Positions 5,122-5,332 of a DNA stretch of 5,332 nt are shown one piece after another. A program made the translations under genes and the position numbers. Each line of letters starts with the position of its first letter. The first letter of the stretch is position 1. The notes beneath the pieces were generated by a model, which ran no database searches, was not told the origin of the DNA, and worked only from the letters and a program-made list of their open reading frames with translations. The stretch comes from Acidobacteriota bacterium (GTDB lineage Bacteria; Acidobacteriota; Terriglobia; Terriglobales; Acidobacteriaceae), in NCBI GenBank assembly GCA_021841795.1, contig JAKCDN010000229.1, positions 1-5,332 of the forward strand, written 5' to 3'.

Positions 5122-5332
5122 ATGGCGGGCGCATGCGCGCTCGGCCTGACGATGCTTGCAAGCGCACCGGCCCAAGCGCCGCAGAGATTCATCGTAACCG
5201 CGTACATCTTTCCGCGGGGCCGCAGTCTTAGCGCGGGCGAAATCGACGCAGGCGCGGTATCGCGCATCAACTACGCCTTCGCCACCGTTCAGGATGGGCG
5301 CGTGGGCGGCGTGTCAGCGGCGGACGCACAGA
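5122..5332 (+). CDS. Secreted glycoside hydrolase family 18 (chitinase-like), N-terminal part
   Basis: The open frame runs off the window after 70 codons from ATG 5122. It opens with a hydrophobic stretch GACALGLTMLASAPAQA and a probable signal-peptidase site after Ala19 (Ala-Gln-Ala). The mature start FIVTAYIFPRGRSL is followed by SRINYAFATVQDGRV (47-61), the first two beta strands of a GH18 barrel, where Ile-Asn-Tyr-Ala-Phe is diagnostic. The catalytic DxxDxDxE motif would lie beyond the window, so activity cannot be judged; GH18 also includes inactive lectin-like members and endo-GlcNAc-ases. Start is uncertain. From 5122 the signal peptide lacks the usual basic N-region, whereas GTG 5041 or ATG 4987 in the same frame would add Arg-rich sequence. 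None has a good Shine-Dalgarno. Its position after nagA fits extracellular chitin breakdown feeding GlcNAc catabolism. Confidence 0.72.
   Translation, partial: MAGACALGLTMLASAPAQAPQRFIVTAYIFPRGRSLSAGEIDAGAVSRINYAFATVQDGRVGGVSAADAQ

Noticed and set aside
3875..5270. Minus-strand frames opposite nagA and the GH18 start
   Set aside because: Arg/Pro/Ala-rich translations antisense to recognisable protein motifs; they are explained by high third-position GC.
1..5332. CRISPR array, tRNA or rRNA genes
   Set aside because: No regularly spaced repeats and no tRNA-like cloverleaf or rRNA-like stretch were seen on either strand.

Overview
This window looks like a GC-rich soil-type bacterial chromosome with an insertion-sequence scar and a lower-GC island at its left end. 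Acidobacteriota is my best guess, from codon style and the kind of genes present, but nothing here proves it. By eye, roughly the first 1.9-2.0 kb is near 50% GC and the rest is nearer two thirds GC. That change suggests the left part was acquired horizontally.

Layout. (a) 1-632: two broken transposases abut in the same orientation. The first is the last 38 codons of an IS5-type transposase; the second is an IS1-type (DDE_Tnp_IS1) transposase that has lost its N-terminal third or more. (b) 629-1567, minus strand: a 312-aa proteasome-like Ntn hydrolase that converges on the IS1 remnant, with the two stop codons interlocked in TTAA. (c) 1564-1932: two opposite-strand reading frames compete here. 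A 122-aa minus frame is joined to the hydrolase gene by an ATGA overlap, and a 98-aa plus frame has the more gene-like codon-position composition. (d) 1933-2161: a mostly non-coding boundary where composition changes. (e) 2162-3611: a tight two-gene unit, an LsrG/ABM-like putative monooxygenase overlapping an iron-dependent-type alcohol dehydrogenase that lacks one canonical metal-ligand histidine. (f) 3770-4951: nagA, N-acetylglucosamine-6-phosphate deacetylase. (g) 5122-end: the start of a secreted glycoside hydrolase family 18 protein (chitinase-like), cut by the window edge.

How it fits together. The right-hand part looks like amino-sugar or chitin use: an exported GH18 enzyme would release GlcNAc or its oligomers outside the cell, and NagA would deacetylate GlcNAc-6-P inside. 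The kinase, transporter and NagB expected for the full route are not in the window. The monooxygenase/dehydrogenase pair is a separate redox unit with unknown substrates. The most unusual item is the island-borne, proteasome-like Ntn hydrolase with an uncharacterised neighbour. It could be a stand-alone protease or peptidase, but no system can be named from sequence alone.
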